NCBI GenBank assembly: GCA_044236545.1
Contig: JBIIGI010000069.1
Coordinates: 1-13,100 of the forward strand
Length of the DNA stretch: 13,100 nt
From: UBA6821 sp044236545
GTDB lineage: Bacteria > Verrucomicrobiota > Verrucomicrobiia > Chthoniobacterales > UBA6821
Direction: 5' to 3'
Positions 6,722-13,100 of the stretch are shown here, piece after piece. A model generated the notes under the pieces. It did not search any database. It saw only the letters and a list, made by a program, of their open reading frames with translations, and was not told where the DNA came from. How positions within the stretch are numbered: position 1 is the first letter of the stretch; each line of letters starts with the position of its first letter. Position numbers and translations under genes: made by a program.

Positions 6722-9498
6722 AGAGGGCTGAACAACATTCCCCGTCCCCCGACCACTCCCTCGAAGGCTCCGCGATCATTGCGGTCCTGAGTGTGCTGGC
6801 ACTGCTGAGCCTCCTTCTCGTCTCCCTTCTGCACAGCGTCCGGCTGGAACGTTCCAGCAGCACGGCGTGCGCGGAGGAGACCCGTTCCCGTCTCGCCGCG
6901 GAGTCGGGCACCTCGGCCGCTTTCGCTCTCCTGATGACGACCACTTCCGACCGGCCCGCATTCCTCGTCGGTCTGGCGGGGGAGGAAGAAGATCCCGGCA
7001 CCGCCCCCGCGTTGGTCATCGGCGCGACCAACCTGACGACGGAGACCCAGTTGGCGCCGCTCCTCTCGTGCGATCCGGAACCCCTCTCCTCCTATCCGAG
7101 ACTTCCGCGGGATTTCCTCGGCGGCGTCCTGCAAAAACGTCTCTCGACCAACACCGCCGAAACGGTCGATCTCAACGACCCCTCTCTCGTCCTCAATCCC
7201 TCCGACCTTCGGGGCCATCCGGAGGCGGGAGCCGCTCCCCGCGGAGGAATCATCGCTCCGACAGGCCGTTATCCTGCCCTGTGGCAGACCATCCGTGATT
7301 CCGGAAAAAAGGCCGTGGCCCGCTATGCCTTCATTCTTCTGGATGAATCGGCGCGACTCAATCCAGGGTTGCACCGCGGCGAAGCGCGCACCGATCCGGT
7401 CGACTGGCAGAAGGGGCCGGGAGATCTCCCGCTGACCAACGGAAGCCCATCCCTCGCGACACCAGAGGAGGCTGCGCGCCTTGTCAGGATCGCCTCCAAT
7501 CTGCCGACCCTCGGGAGCTTGGAGGCGGCTTTTGACGATCCCGCCGGGTATGAGGCAAAGAAACCCCTGTTCACACGCGATCCCTGCCTCCTACCCGACC
7601 TGATTCCTGCGGGACTCCCGGAGGGAGGGCTTCCCAAGTACAACCTCAACGACCTCGCCACCAACCCGGCCTGGGGCTCCACTCCCTACGAACGCGCGGG
7701 GATCATCGCCTCCATCATCGACCGCAACATCCCGAAGTTCAAAGAGCGCGATCCCTCCCTCTCGGGCAGGGGCGCCGACCCCTCGCTCTACCTGCGGCGT
7801 CTCGCCTGCAGTATCGTCGACTACATCTCGCCGGAACCCGGCCCGACGGGTCCGCCGGGAGGTGAACCCTCCGGCCGCGACCTCACTCCCTACGTGACCC
7901 AGATCGCGGAGTGCTGCACCCGCACGACCATCTCCAGCAACAGCGTCACCATCGAGAGCCGCTTCTTTGCCGAACTCTGGAATCCCTACACGACCCCGAT
8001 TCAGGCCGGGGGTCTCCCCCGCCTCATCGTAGGCAACCGCGCGCGGGTCAGCTTCGGGACGGGCGTGAACTCCGCTTTCTCGGACTATGACGGGAGCGCT
8101 CCCCCGCTTCCGACGATCCGCCCCAATGAATTCACCGTCGTGGCCTTTGATCCCGTCGTGCAGACCTGGACATCCCCCGAGGCGACCTCCCTCCCGCCGC
8201 GCTGGACCAACGGACCGGCCGGAAACGCCGACACGCTCAGCCAGCAATCCTTCCAGTTGTATTGGAACGGGCGCCGCGTCGACATGTCACGCCCCGTCGG
8301 CATCTCCCCCGGTGATGTCGCCGGGGGGCTGGCCCATCTCGGGCAGACACTTCAGGATGACTCGCCGCACTGGCAGTGCATGACGATCCCCACGTGGTCC
8401 TCCACCTCCGACGACCGCGACACCCAGGATGAGTCGGAGGAGGCGGTGCAACCGGGAAGCTACCGCTTTGTCGGTGATCCGCGGGCGACCTTCCTCACCT
8501 CCTACAAATGGAGCGTCGCCACCAACTATCCCTCCAAGACTCTCTGGAAGGGAATCAGCCCGGCGGGAACCCTAGGACGCGGTTACGTCCTGGATCCGAT
8601 GAACACCTGGACCCGGCGCGACCGTGTTCCGGTCAATCCGTTCAGGGGCACCCCACCCGGTTCCGACCGCCAGACGCCCGAGCGGATTCCCTCACCCTAC
8701 AAGAGCGACGGGGCGGGTTCGGAACCGCCCGCGGTTATCCGCAAGGGACCGATGCTCTCCATCGGGGAACTCGGACACATTTTCGACCCCGCCCAGGTCG
8801 ACGATCTCGGTCAGGCCCCGTTGGCCGGATCTCCCAAAAAGACCCGCTTTTGCAGCGGCGGAGGGCGCACGCTGCGCGTCGGGCAACCGGAATTTCATGT
8901 CGCCGACCCCTCCGCCGACTGGGATCTCCCGGGCAAACGCGCCGTCGAGTTGATCGACCTCTTCACCGTCGCCGGGCCGGGGCGCGAACCAGGAACAAAC
9001 ACCCTCACCACGAATTCCGGCATCGCCGGACGCATCAACGTGAACACCGCTCCCCATGCCGTCCTCACCGCGCTCTTCAGCGGTATCGGGGTCACCTCCG
9101 ACCGCCGATTCACCAACTGCACGATCGGGGCCAGAGCGGCCGGATCCCTCGCCACCCTGATCGAGGAAAACCGACCCTATGATCGCCTCTCCGACCTCCA
9201 CAGGATCACGGCCCGCCTCACCGATGCGGAAACCTACACTCCTCCCCTTTCGCGCAATGTCCCGGGGCTTTCCCCGCCGGTCGCCGATGTGTTCGACCGG
9301 GCCCGGGAGGAGGCCTTTGGCAAGGTGATCGGTCATTGCGCCGTGCAATCCCGATCCTTCCGGATCGTCGTTCTCGGAGAAGCTCTCGACCGTGCTGGAA
9401 AGCCTTCCGGAAGATCCCTGATGGAGGGGACCATCAGGCTGGCCCCCGATGAGTCGGGCCGCCTCCTTCCATCGCTCCACGATGTCCAATGGCACTGA
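6718..9498 (+). CDS. Verru_Chthon cassette protein A-like, large GspK-like protein
   Basis: 926 residues, the largest member of the cassette. The leader SLEG|SAIIAVLSVLALL (cleavage after Gly17) is followed by a hydrophobic helix to about 39. There is no Glu at +5, the feature that sets GspK apart from other type II pseudopilins. Shared motifs with GspK-like proteins are ARYAFILLDESARLNPG (201-217), KYNLNDLA (307-314) and GRINVNTAPHAVLTAL (771-786). Others I associate with cassette protein A: SRFFAELWNPY (414-424) and GPMLSIGELGHIFDP (677-691). GspK proteins are usually about 300-350 residues, so this is nearly three times larger. It likely acts as the bulky tip subunit outside the inner membrane. 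The reading frame stays open past its TGA into the next gene. Confidence 0.88.
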   Translation: MKRAEQHSPSPDHSLEGSAIIAVLSVLALLSLLLVSLLHSVRLERSSSTACAEETRSRLAAESGTSAAFALLMTTTSDRPAFLVGLAGEEEDPGTAPALVIGATNLTTETQLAPLLSCDPEPLSSYPRLPRDFLGGVLQKRLSTNTAETVDLNDPSLVLNPSDLRGHPEAGAAPRGGIIAPTGRYPALWQTIRDSGKKAVARYAFILLDESARLNPGLHRGEARTDPVDWQKGPGDLPLTNGSPSLATPEEAARLVRIASNLPTLGSLEAAFDDPAGYEAKKPLFTRDPCLLPDLIPAGLPEGGLPKYNLNDLATNPAWGSTPYERAGIIASIIDRNIPKFKERDPSLSGRGADPSLYLRRLACSIVDYISPEPGPTGPPGGEPSGRDLTPYVTQIAECCTRTTISSNSVTIESRFFAELWNPYTTPIQAGGLPRLIVGNRARVSFGTGVNSAFSDYDGSAPPLPTIRPNEFTVVAFDPVVQTWTSPEATSLPPRWTNGPAGNADTLSQQSFQLYWNGRRVDMSRPVGISPGDVAGGLAHLGQTLQDDSPHWQCMTIPTWSSTSDDRDTQDESEEAVQPGSYRFVGDPRATFLTSYKWSVATNYPSKTLWKGISPAGTLGRGYVLDPMNTWTRRDRVPVNPFRGTPPGSDRQTPERIPSPYKSDGAGSEPPAVIRKGPMLSIGELGHIFDPAQVDDLGQAPLAGSPKKTRFCSGGGRTLRVGQPEFHVADPSADWDLPGKRAVELIDLFTVAGPGREPGTNTLTTNSGIAGRINVNTAPHAVLTALFSGIGVTSDRRFTNCTIGARAAGSLATLIEENRPYDRLSDLHRITARLTDAETYTPPLSRNVPGLSPPVADVFDRAREEAFGKVIGHCAVQSRSFRIVVLGEALDRAGKPSGRSLMEGTIRLAPDESGRLLPSLHDVQWH

Positions 9499-9558
9499 GT
9501 CGAAGTCGCGTTCCGTGCCCGCTTTCTTTCCCACAACCCTTCTTTTCATGACACCGCG

Positions 9559-10302
9559 ATGATCTTGCCGACGACGTTTCTGATCCTTGCCCAGACGGCT
9601 CCGTTCGTGACGCCGACACACGGGCGCCCCTCCCATCCCTCCGCCTTCCCGTCGCCATCACCCGAGGTGCGCATCACCGTGGTGAACGCAACCTGCTCCC
9701 CCTCGATCTCCCTGAGCGTCGCCGGCACGAATCTTCCCGTGGCCTATCCCCTCTTTCGCCAGGGGGAGTGGACCGGTAACGCCCCCCTGAAGACACCTGA
9801 GATCCATTATCTCGCCCGCAATGTCCGTGGCGACACGGTGGCCGACAGGATCATCCGCTTCCGCCCGCTCTCCTCGCAGATCCTCCTGCTGACCGGTGAC
9901 CTGAGCACCACGGGTCCGGCCGACAAGCTCCCGCAGGTGGCATCTCCGGCGACGCCCGGCATTCATCCCGCCACGCCGAATTTCCAGTTCCACATCTACC
10001 CGGACGAGGCGGCACCCAGGCAGGGATGCCGCTACAGGGTGGTCAACGCCATGCCGTCCAGGATCCTGATTCTCCGTGAAGCGGGAGGAGGTGGCAAACC
10101 GCCGCGGCAACTCTCGCTCCTGGCACCCGGTGGCAGCGCCCTTTTTGTCCGTCAACCTTCCTGCGTGGAGTGGGAGGCCGAGATCGACGGGAAGACCTAT
10201 CCTCTGCAGATCAGGCAGGAGGGGGATCCGAGGAACTGCCTCATCCCGTTCTTCCTACGCGGGGAGACCCCTTCCTTCATCCGCGTCTTCGAGAGCCCGT
10301 AA
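9559..10302 (+). CDS. Unrecognised exported protein with internal duplication, downstream of the cassette
   Basis: 247 residues; I do not recognise the family. The N-terminus (MILPTTFLILAQTAPF) is short and hydrophobic and could be a weak signal peptide, followed by a Pro/Ser-rich linker (about 18-36). Two halves about 120 residues apart begin alike: VRITVVNATCSPSISLSVAG (37-56) and CRYRVVNAMPSRILIL (157-172). This suggests two beta-rich domains, somewhat like the repeated beta-sandwich units of secreted DUF4397-type proteins. It starts 60 bases after the cassette A stop, in the same frame, with no promoter seen between, so it is probably the last gene of the operon. ATG 9559 is the first start after the stop. 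It may be a cargo or periplasmic partner of the cassette; this is inference from position only. Confidence 0.75.
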   Translation: MILPTTFLILAQTAPFVTPTHGRPSHPSAFPSPSPEVRITVVNATCSPSISLSVAGTNLPVAYPLFRQGEWTGNAPLKTPEIHYLARNVRGDTVADRIIRFRPLSSQILLLTGDLSTTGPADKLPQVASPATPGIHPATPNFQFHIYPDEAAPRQGCRYRVVNAMPSRILILREAGGGGKPPRQLSLLAPGGSALFVRQPSCVEWEAEIDGKTYPLQIRQEGDPRNCLIPFFLRGETPSFIRVFESP

Positions 10303-10389
10303 GGCTCTAGGTGTTTAGACTCAAGTGGGTTAAGAACTAGATTTTGGAGCGGCTTAGTTCGACCTTCGACTCAGCCTGCAGATTTCTCG

Positions 10390-10415
10390 CGCAGAGGCGC
10401 GGAGAACGCAGAGGG
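10390..10415 (+). repeat. Three tandem degenerate CGCRGAGRN units
   Basis: Units CGCAGAGG, CGCGGAGAA and CGCAGAGGG follow each other with 8-9 base period. Such CGCAGAG-type runs are a familiar kind of scattered intergenic repeat in several bacterial phyla. No function is known to me. Confidence 0.5.
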
Positions 10416-10466
10416 ATAAGCCGAGCGGCTTGGTTCCTATCTCCTATCTTCTAACTCCAATCTTCT

Positions 10467-10481
10467 GCGCCCCTGGGGCGC
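10467..10481. terminator. Perfect 15-base palindrome, possible terminator for the cassette operon
   Basis: GCGCCCC-T-GGGGCGC is a perfect inverted repeat, followed on the + strand by a pyrimidine-rich tail with runs of T (CTTCATCCTTCATCCTTTC). It lies between convergent genes. The tail is not a clean poly-T, so termination here is a guess. Confidence 0.3.
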
Positions 10482-10515
10482 CTTCATCCTTCATCCTTTC
10501 AGCTGGGGACTCTCC

Positions 10516-10526
10516 GAGACGGTCTC
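10516..10526. other. 11-base palindrome abutting the rho stop codon
   Basis: GAGAC-G-GTCTC is perfectly symmetric and ends one base before the reverse-strand stop codon of rho (10527-10529). It could form a small hairpin right after the stop. No T-run follows on the rho strand. Confidence 0.35.
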
Positions 10527-11945
10527 TTAGCCCGGGATGTTCTTCAGGAGCTCCGCGTTGGTCGGATACCGGCGGATGAAGAAGAGAAGTCGCTCGATCG
10601 CCTCGATCGGCTTGTGGCCGGCGAGACCACGGCGGATGACGTTGATCTTGTGCATGTCCTCGGGGCTGAGGAGGAGTTCCTCGCGGCGGGTGCCCGAGAG
10701 GAAGATGTCGACGGCCGGGTAGATGCGCTGCTCGCTGATCTTGCGATCGAGCACAAGCTCCATGTTGCCGGTCCCCTTGAACTCCTGAAAGATCAGGTCG
10801 TCCATGCGACTGTTGGTCTCGATGAGCGCGGTCGCCATGATGGTGAGCGAACCGGCCTCCTCGGTGTTACGGGCCGCGGCGAAGAGCTTGCGCGGAATCT
10901 CCATGGCGCGGGAGTCCATGCCGCCGCTCATGGTACGACCGCCACCGCCCTGCGCGTTGTTGAAGGCGCGGCCGATACGGGTGAGCGAGTCCATGAGGAC
11001 GAAGACATCCTTCCCCTGCTCGACAAGGCGCTTGGCACGGTCGATGGCGATCTGGGCGATGCGGGTGTGGCTCCGGAGATCGCTGTCGTTGGAGCTGGCG
11101 TAGAGTTCGGCCTGAGGGACGGTGCGCTTGATCTCGGTGACCTCCTCGGGACGCTCGTCGACCAGCAGGATGATGAGCTTCATCTCGGGATGGTTCTTCA
11201 CGACCGCGTCGGCGATGTGTTGGAGAAGTGTGGTCTTTCCCGTGCGAGGGGGGGCGACGATGAGGCCGCGCTGTCCCTTCCCGACGGGGGTCATGAGGTC
11301 CATGACTCGGGTGGTGAAGCGCTCGGGGACGGTCTCCAGCTTGATCCGCTTGTTCGGGCTGATGGTGGTCAACTCCTCGAAGAGGGGGATGTTCACGAAC
11401 TTCGAGGGATCAGCACCCTCGATCTCGGTGGCGCGGAAGAGTTGGATGCCACGGGGGCCGCGGCGTGTCTCGCCCTTGATGAAGACACCGTCGCGGAGGT
11501 TGTGCTCGCGGATGACCTCGGGGGTGATGAAGATATCGTTCTGGGTCGCTGAGTAGGCGCGCTTTGCCTCGCGGAGGAATCCGAATCCCTTGCCGGAAAC
11601 CTCGACGATTCCCTCGGCGTAGGTCGGTTCGGGCGGCGGACCGTCCTGCACGGGGGCCTCACCGACAACTGGGGTGGCAAACTCGTCCGGACCGGGACCA
11701 TGCTCTCCCTGCCCTCCTTGATCATTGGGTCCGCGGTTATCCCTGTTATCCCGATTGTTGCGGAACGGCCTGCGGGCACGGGGATTGCGACCTCCGCCCC
11801 TGCGGTTGCGGTCAAAACGGCGTCCTCCGCCACCCTGACCACCTTGCTGCTGTGCTCCCTCGGGCCCACCCCCCTGGTTCGCGGGTGCATCGGGGGAAGC
11901 GGACTGTGATGGGGATTGATCGTTGGGTTGCGTGTCGTCGCTCAT
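10527..11945 (-). CDS. rho: Transcription termination factor Rho with disordered N-terminal extension
   Basis: Hexameric RNA-dependent ATPase and helicase that ends transcription at rut sites. ATG 11945-11943 gives 472 residues (E. coli 419). The cold-shock-like RNA-binding domain starts at about 110, with GKGFGFLR (118-125). The ATPase core follows: Walker A APPRTGKTTL (231-240), VDERPEEVTE (262-271), Walker B VFVLMDS (314-320), Q-loop region GGGGRTMSGG (333-342) and R-loop EFKGTGNMEL (388-397). Lys of the E. coli P-K-A-G-K-T loop is Arg here. The usual N-terminal helical Rho_N bundle is absent. Residues 1-110 are instead a low-complexity Gly/Gln/Asn/Arg/Pro segment with RGG-like and NRDN repeats. 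A longer open frame reaches 12188, but its extra residues are Pro/Ser-rich translation of the leader. No Shine-Dalgarno is evident. The gene is monocistronic by its surroundings. Confidence 0.96.
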   Translation of the reverse strand: MSDDTQPNDQSPSQSASPDAPANQGGGPEGAQQQGGQGGGGRRFDRNRRGGGRNPRARRPFRNNRDNRDNRGPNDQGGQGEHGPGPDEFATPVVGEAPVQDGPPPEPTYAEGIVEVSGKGFGFLREAKRAYSATQNDIFITPEVIREHNLRDGVFIKGETRRGPRGIQLFRATEIEGADPSKFVNIPLFEELTTISPNKRIKLETVPERFTTRVMDLMTPVGKGQRGLIVAPPRTGKTTLLQHIADAVVKNHPEMKLIILLVDERPEEVTEIKRTVPQAELYASSNDSDLRSHTRIAQIAIDRAKRLVEQGKDVFVLMDSLTRIGRAFNNAQGGGGRTMSGGMDSRAMEIPRKLFAAARNTEEAGSLTIMATALIETNSRMDDLIFQEFKGTGNMELVLDRKISEQRIYPAVDIFLSGTRREELLLSPEDMHKINVIRRGLAGHKPIEAIERLLFFIRRYPTNAELLKNIPG

Positions 11946-12138
11946 GGGATGAAAAGGCTGTGGGGCTGTGGGCTTTTGGACCGTTGGGTCAGGTGCGGGA
12001 TTTGATGAGGCGGGTAGTCTGACGAAATGAAACGGAAAATTGGGGGAATGAAGCCCGGATGGGGGCGGGGGACCTGGTGATGATCGGAATGGGCGGCGGG
12101 TGTAAGACCGGCTTTCCGACGAAACCACGGACGATTCC
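11946..12138 (-). promoter_or_regulatory. C-rich, G-poor rho leader, rut-like
   Basis: On the rho transcript the 175 bases at 12120-11946 contain, by my hand count, 78 C and 26 G. This is the C-over-G bias that marks Rho-binding (rut) sequences. Rho autoregulation by premature termination in its own leader is known in E. coli. The part nearest the start also resembles the AGGCT-word tract on the opposite strand, which might explain some of the bias. No competing gene lies here. Confidence 0.45.
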
Positions 12139-12144
12139 TTGGGG

Positions 12145-12173
12145 AATATGTGATCTGCGATGGGGGTTGTCAG
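12145..12173 (-). promoter_or_regulatory. Candidate sigma-70 type promoter of rho
   Basis: On the reverse strand CTGACA (12173-12168) is followed after exactly 17 bases by CATATT (12150-12145): five of six and four of six matches to the consensus hexamers. It would give a leader of about 190 bases before rho. It lies just below the terminator-like hairpin, giving a consistent order of terminator, promoter, leader, gene. Confidence 0.45.
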
Positions 12174-12179
12174 GATCCC

Positions 12180-12216
12180 AAAAACCAAACAGCCGGAGAA
12201 AAATCAGCTCTCCGGC
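12180..12216 (-). terminator. Rho-independent terminator candidate after the MBL-fold hydrolase
   Basis: On the reverse strand an 8-base stem GCCGGAGA/TCTCCGGC (12216-12209 with 12199-12192) with a 9-base loop is followed by TGTTTGGTTTTT. The T-run is interrupted by two G. It lies 178 bases past the hydrolase stop and could end that transcript. Confidence 0.5.
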
Positions 12217-12393
12217 AACCTTCGGGGGAGAGATCCTAGAAGACCAAACGTTGATTGAAGAAAACCAAAGAACAGCATGATGTCAACCGGTTTTTGCAAC
12301 ACCGTGTTCAAAACATCAGGAATCGGGGGCGGGTGGATTGTCGGATTGCAAGCTGTGCACCATCCGTCCTTTTCAACCTGTTTGACGGCCCGA
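12217..12393. other. Spacer between hydrolase stop and terminator candidate
   Basis: No gene is visible. A TTGACA hexamer lies on the reverse strand at 12286-12281, but the -10 region at the right spacing (TTTCTT) is poor, so I do not call it a promoter. The open frame on the + strand from 12255 has no family-like content. Confidence 0.45.
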
Positions 12394-13074
12394 TCAAAAC
12401 TTCCTGTCCGTACCGATTTCCATCAGGTGGAGGTTCTTTCCAGCCTTGGCGAAGGCAGCCTTGGCCGCCGCATGGTCAATCGCGATCAGAGGGAAGGTGT
12501 CGTAATGAACCCCGATGATCTCGGTGCATCCGAGCCATCCGGCGGCCGTGACCGCATCCTTGATCCCCATCGTGAAATTATCACCGATGCAGAGAACGGC
12601 GAACTTCAGGGGGCCGGCCTCGGCGATCAGCTCGATGTCGCGGGTCAGCGCGGTGTCACCGCTGTAATAGAAGGCCCCCTCGGACGTCTCCACGCGGAAT
12701 CCCCCGGGTTGCCCACCGTACGTGCCGTCGGGCATGCTGCTGGAATGGATCGCCGGGGTGAAGGTGACCCGGCCGAAGTCGAAGCTCCAGGAGCCGCCGG
12801 AGTTCATGGGATGGATCTTTTCGAGTCCCTTGCCGCCGAACCACTGGAGCAGATCGTAGTTCCCGATCAGCGTGGCCCCGCTCAGACGGGCGATCGCCTC
12901 GACATCGGCGACGTGGTCGAAGTGACCGTGCGAGATGAGGATGTAATCGGGACGGAGGTTCGCATAGTCAACGGAGGAGGCCAGGGGATTCGGCGTGATG
13001 AAGGGGTCGAAGAGCAGGGTCTTCCCGGAGACCTCCACCGAGAAGCAGGAGTGACCGTAGTAGGTGACTTTCAT
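12394..13074 (-). CDS. UPF0173-type metal-dependent hydrolase (MBL fold)
   Basis: 226-residue metallo-beta-lactamase-fold protein of the YtkL/UPF0173 group of predicted metal-dependent hydrolases. Visible features are MKVTYYGHSCFSVE (1-14), LLFDPFITPNPLA (20-32) and the metal site HGHFDH (49-54). Further ligands are His110, Asp140 in YYSGDTALT (137-144) and His190 in IIGVHYDTFPLI (187-197). The C-terminal IEIG-like end (LMEIG, 217-221) is also typical. Length is that of the family (about 225-230). The substrate of this group is not established. ATG 13074 is supported by the family N-terminus. The start overlaps a TGA in another frame as ATGA (13074-13071), so it may be translated together with an upstream gene beyond the window. 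It points the same way as rho but seems separated from it by a terminator. Confidence 0.94.
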   Translation of the reverse strand: MKVTYYGHSCFSVEVSGKTLLFDPFITPNPLASSVDYANLRPDYILISHGHFDHVADVEAIARLSGATLIGNYDLLQWFGGKGLEKIHPMNSGGSWSFDFGRVTFTPAIHSSSMPDGTYGGQPGGFRVETSEGAFYYSGDTALTRDIELIAEAGPLKFAVLCIGDNFTMGIKDAVTAAGWLGCTEIIGVHYDTFPLIAIDHAAAKAAFAKAGKNLHLMEIGTDRKF

Positions 13075-13100
13075 GCACCGAGGATCACTCCCCGGGACAT

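Larger units (their letters stand above)
10302..10526. repeat. Convergent spacer with dispersed-repeat words and palindromes
   Basis: The spacer between the operon end and rho has no gene. It begins with AGGCTCTAGGTGT (10302-10314), an exact copy of 784-796. It then has three degenerate units of CGCAGAG type (10390-10415), a pyrimidine-rich tract, and two perfect palindromes, one abutting the rho stop codon. It probably serves as the bidirectional end of two converging transcripts, with repeats tolerated in the gap. Confidence 0.5.

Noticed and set aside
8692..9636. 314-codon reverse-strand open frame opposite cassette A
   Set aside because: Antisense shadow; no family motifs, while the + strand frame carries clear motifs throughout.
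10614..11552. 312-codon + strand open frame opposite rho
   Set aside because: It is the antisense shadow of rho in GC-rich DNA, with Asp/Val/Gly/Leu-rich translation and no domain.
11946..12188. Upstream extension of Rho by 81 residues
   Set aside because: The translation is Pro/Ser-rich leader sequence; the methionine at 11945 starts a plausible Rho and the promoter candidate lies inside the extension.
12258..12286. Reverse-strand TTGACA as a rho promoter
   Set aside because: The -10 match at 17 bases (TTTCTT) is poor and the terminator-like hairpin would lie between it and rho; the 12145-12173 pair is better.

Overview
The window reads as a chromosomal segment of a GC-rich bacterium of the Verrucomicrobiota. 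The main evidence is the four-gene block at 4859-9498. Its products match, in order, the four prepilin-leader proteins known as Verru_Chthon cassette proteins D, B, C and A, a set described from Verrucomicrobium/Chthoniobacter-type genomes. The rest is mostly housekeeping: UMP kinase, enoyl-ACP reductase, a GlcD-type flavoprotein, a fluoride channel, transcription terminator Rho and an MBL-fold hydrolase. No transposase, integrase, CRISPR array, tRNA or rRNA was seen.

Layout. 1-610 (-): pyrH, cut by the window edge. 611-919: divergent intergenic region with short tandem words. 920-1711 (+): fabI. 1712-1821: three consecutive hairpins, probably not coding. 1822-3294 (+): GlcD/FAD-linked oxidase. 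3295-3702: non-coding, rich in palindromes. 3703-4269 (-): secreted OB-fold protein. 4365-4772 (+): crcB. 4780-4825: long hairpin. 4859-9498 (+): Verru_Chthon cassette D-B-C-A, tightly coupled, followed at 9559-10302 by an unrecognised, apparently exported protein with an internal duplication. 10303-10526: convergent spacer with repeats and palindromes. 10527-11945 (-): rho, with a 5' leader (about 11946-12138) that is strongly C-rich and G-poor on the transcript. 12145-12216 (-): candidate promoter and terminator. 12394-13074 (-): UPF0173-type metal-dependent hydrolase.

How the genes may work together. The cassette proteins resemble, in size order and leader type, the four minor pseudopilins GspH-I-J-K that form the tip complex of type II secretion systems. 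The largest (A) lacks the Glu+5 residue, as GspK does. The cassette is therefore best read as a dedicated pseudopilus tip or export device of unknown substrate, and the protein after it is a candidate partner or cargo. This is the least understood system in the window. The second point of interest is rho: the N-terminal helical domain is replaced by a long Gly/Arg/Asn/Gln-rich disordered segment, and the C-rich leader suggests autoregulation by Rho. A third is the recurring structured or word-like intergenic repeats. Most starts here have no clear Shine-Dalgarno sequence; fabI is the exception.
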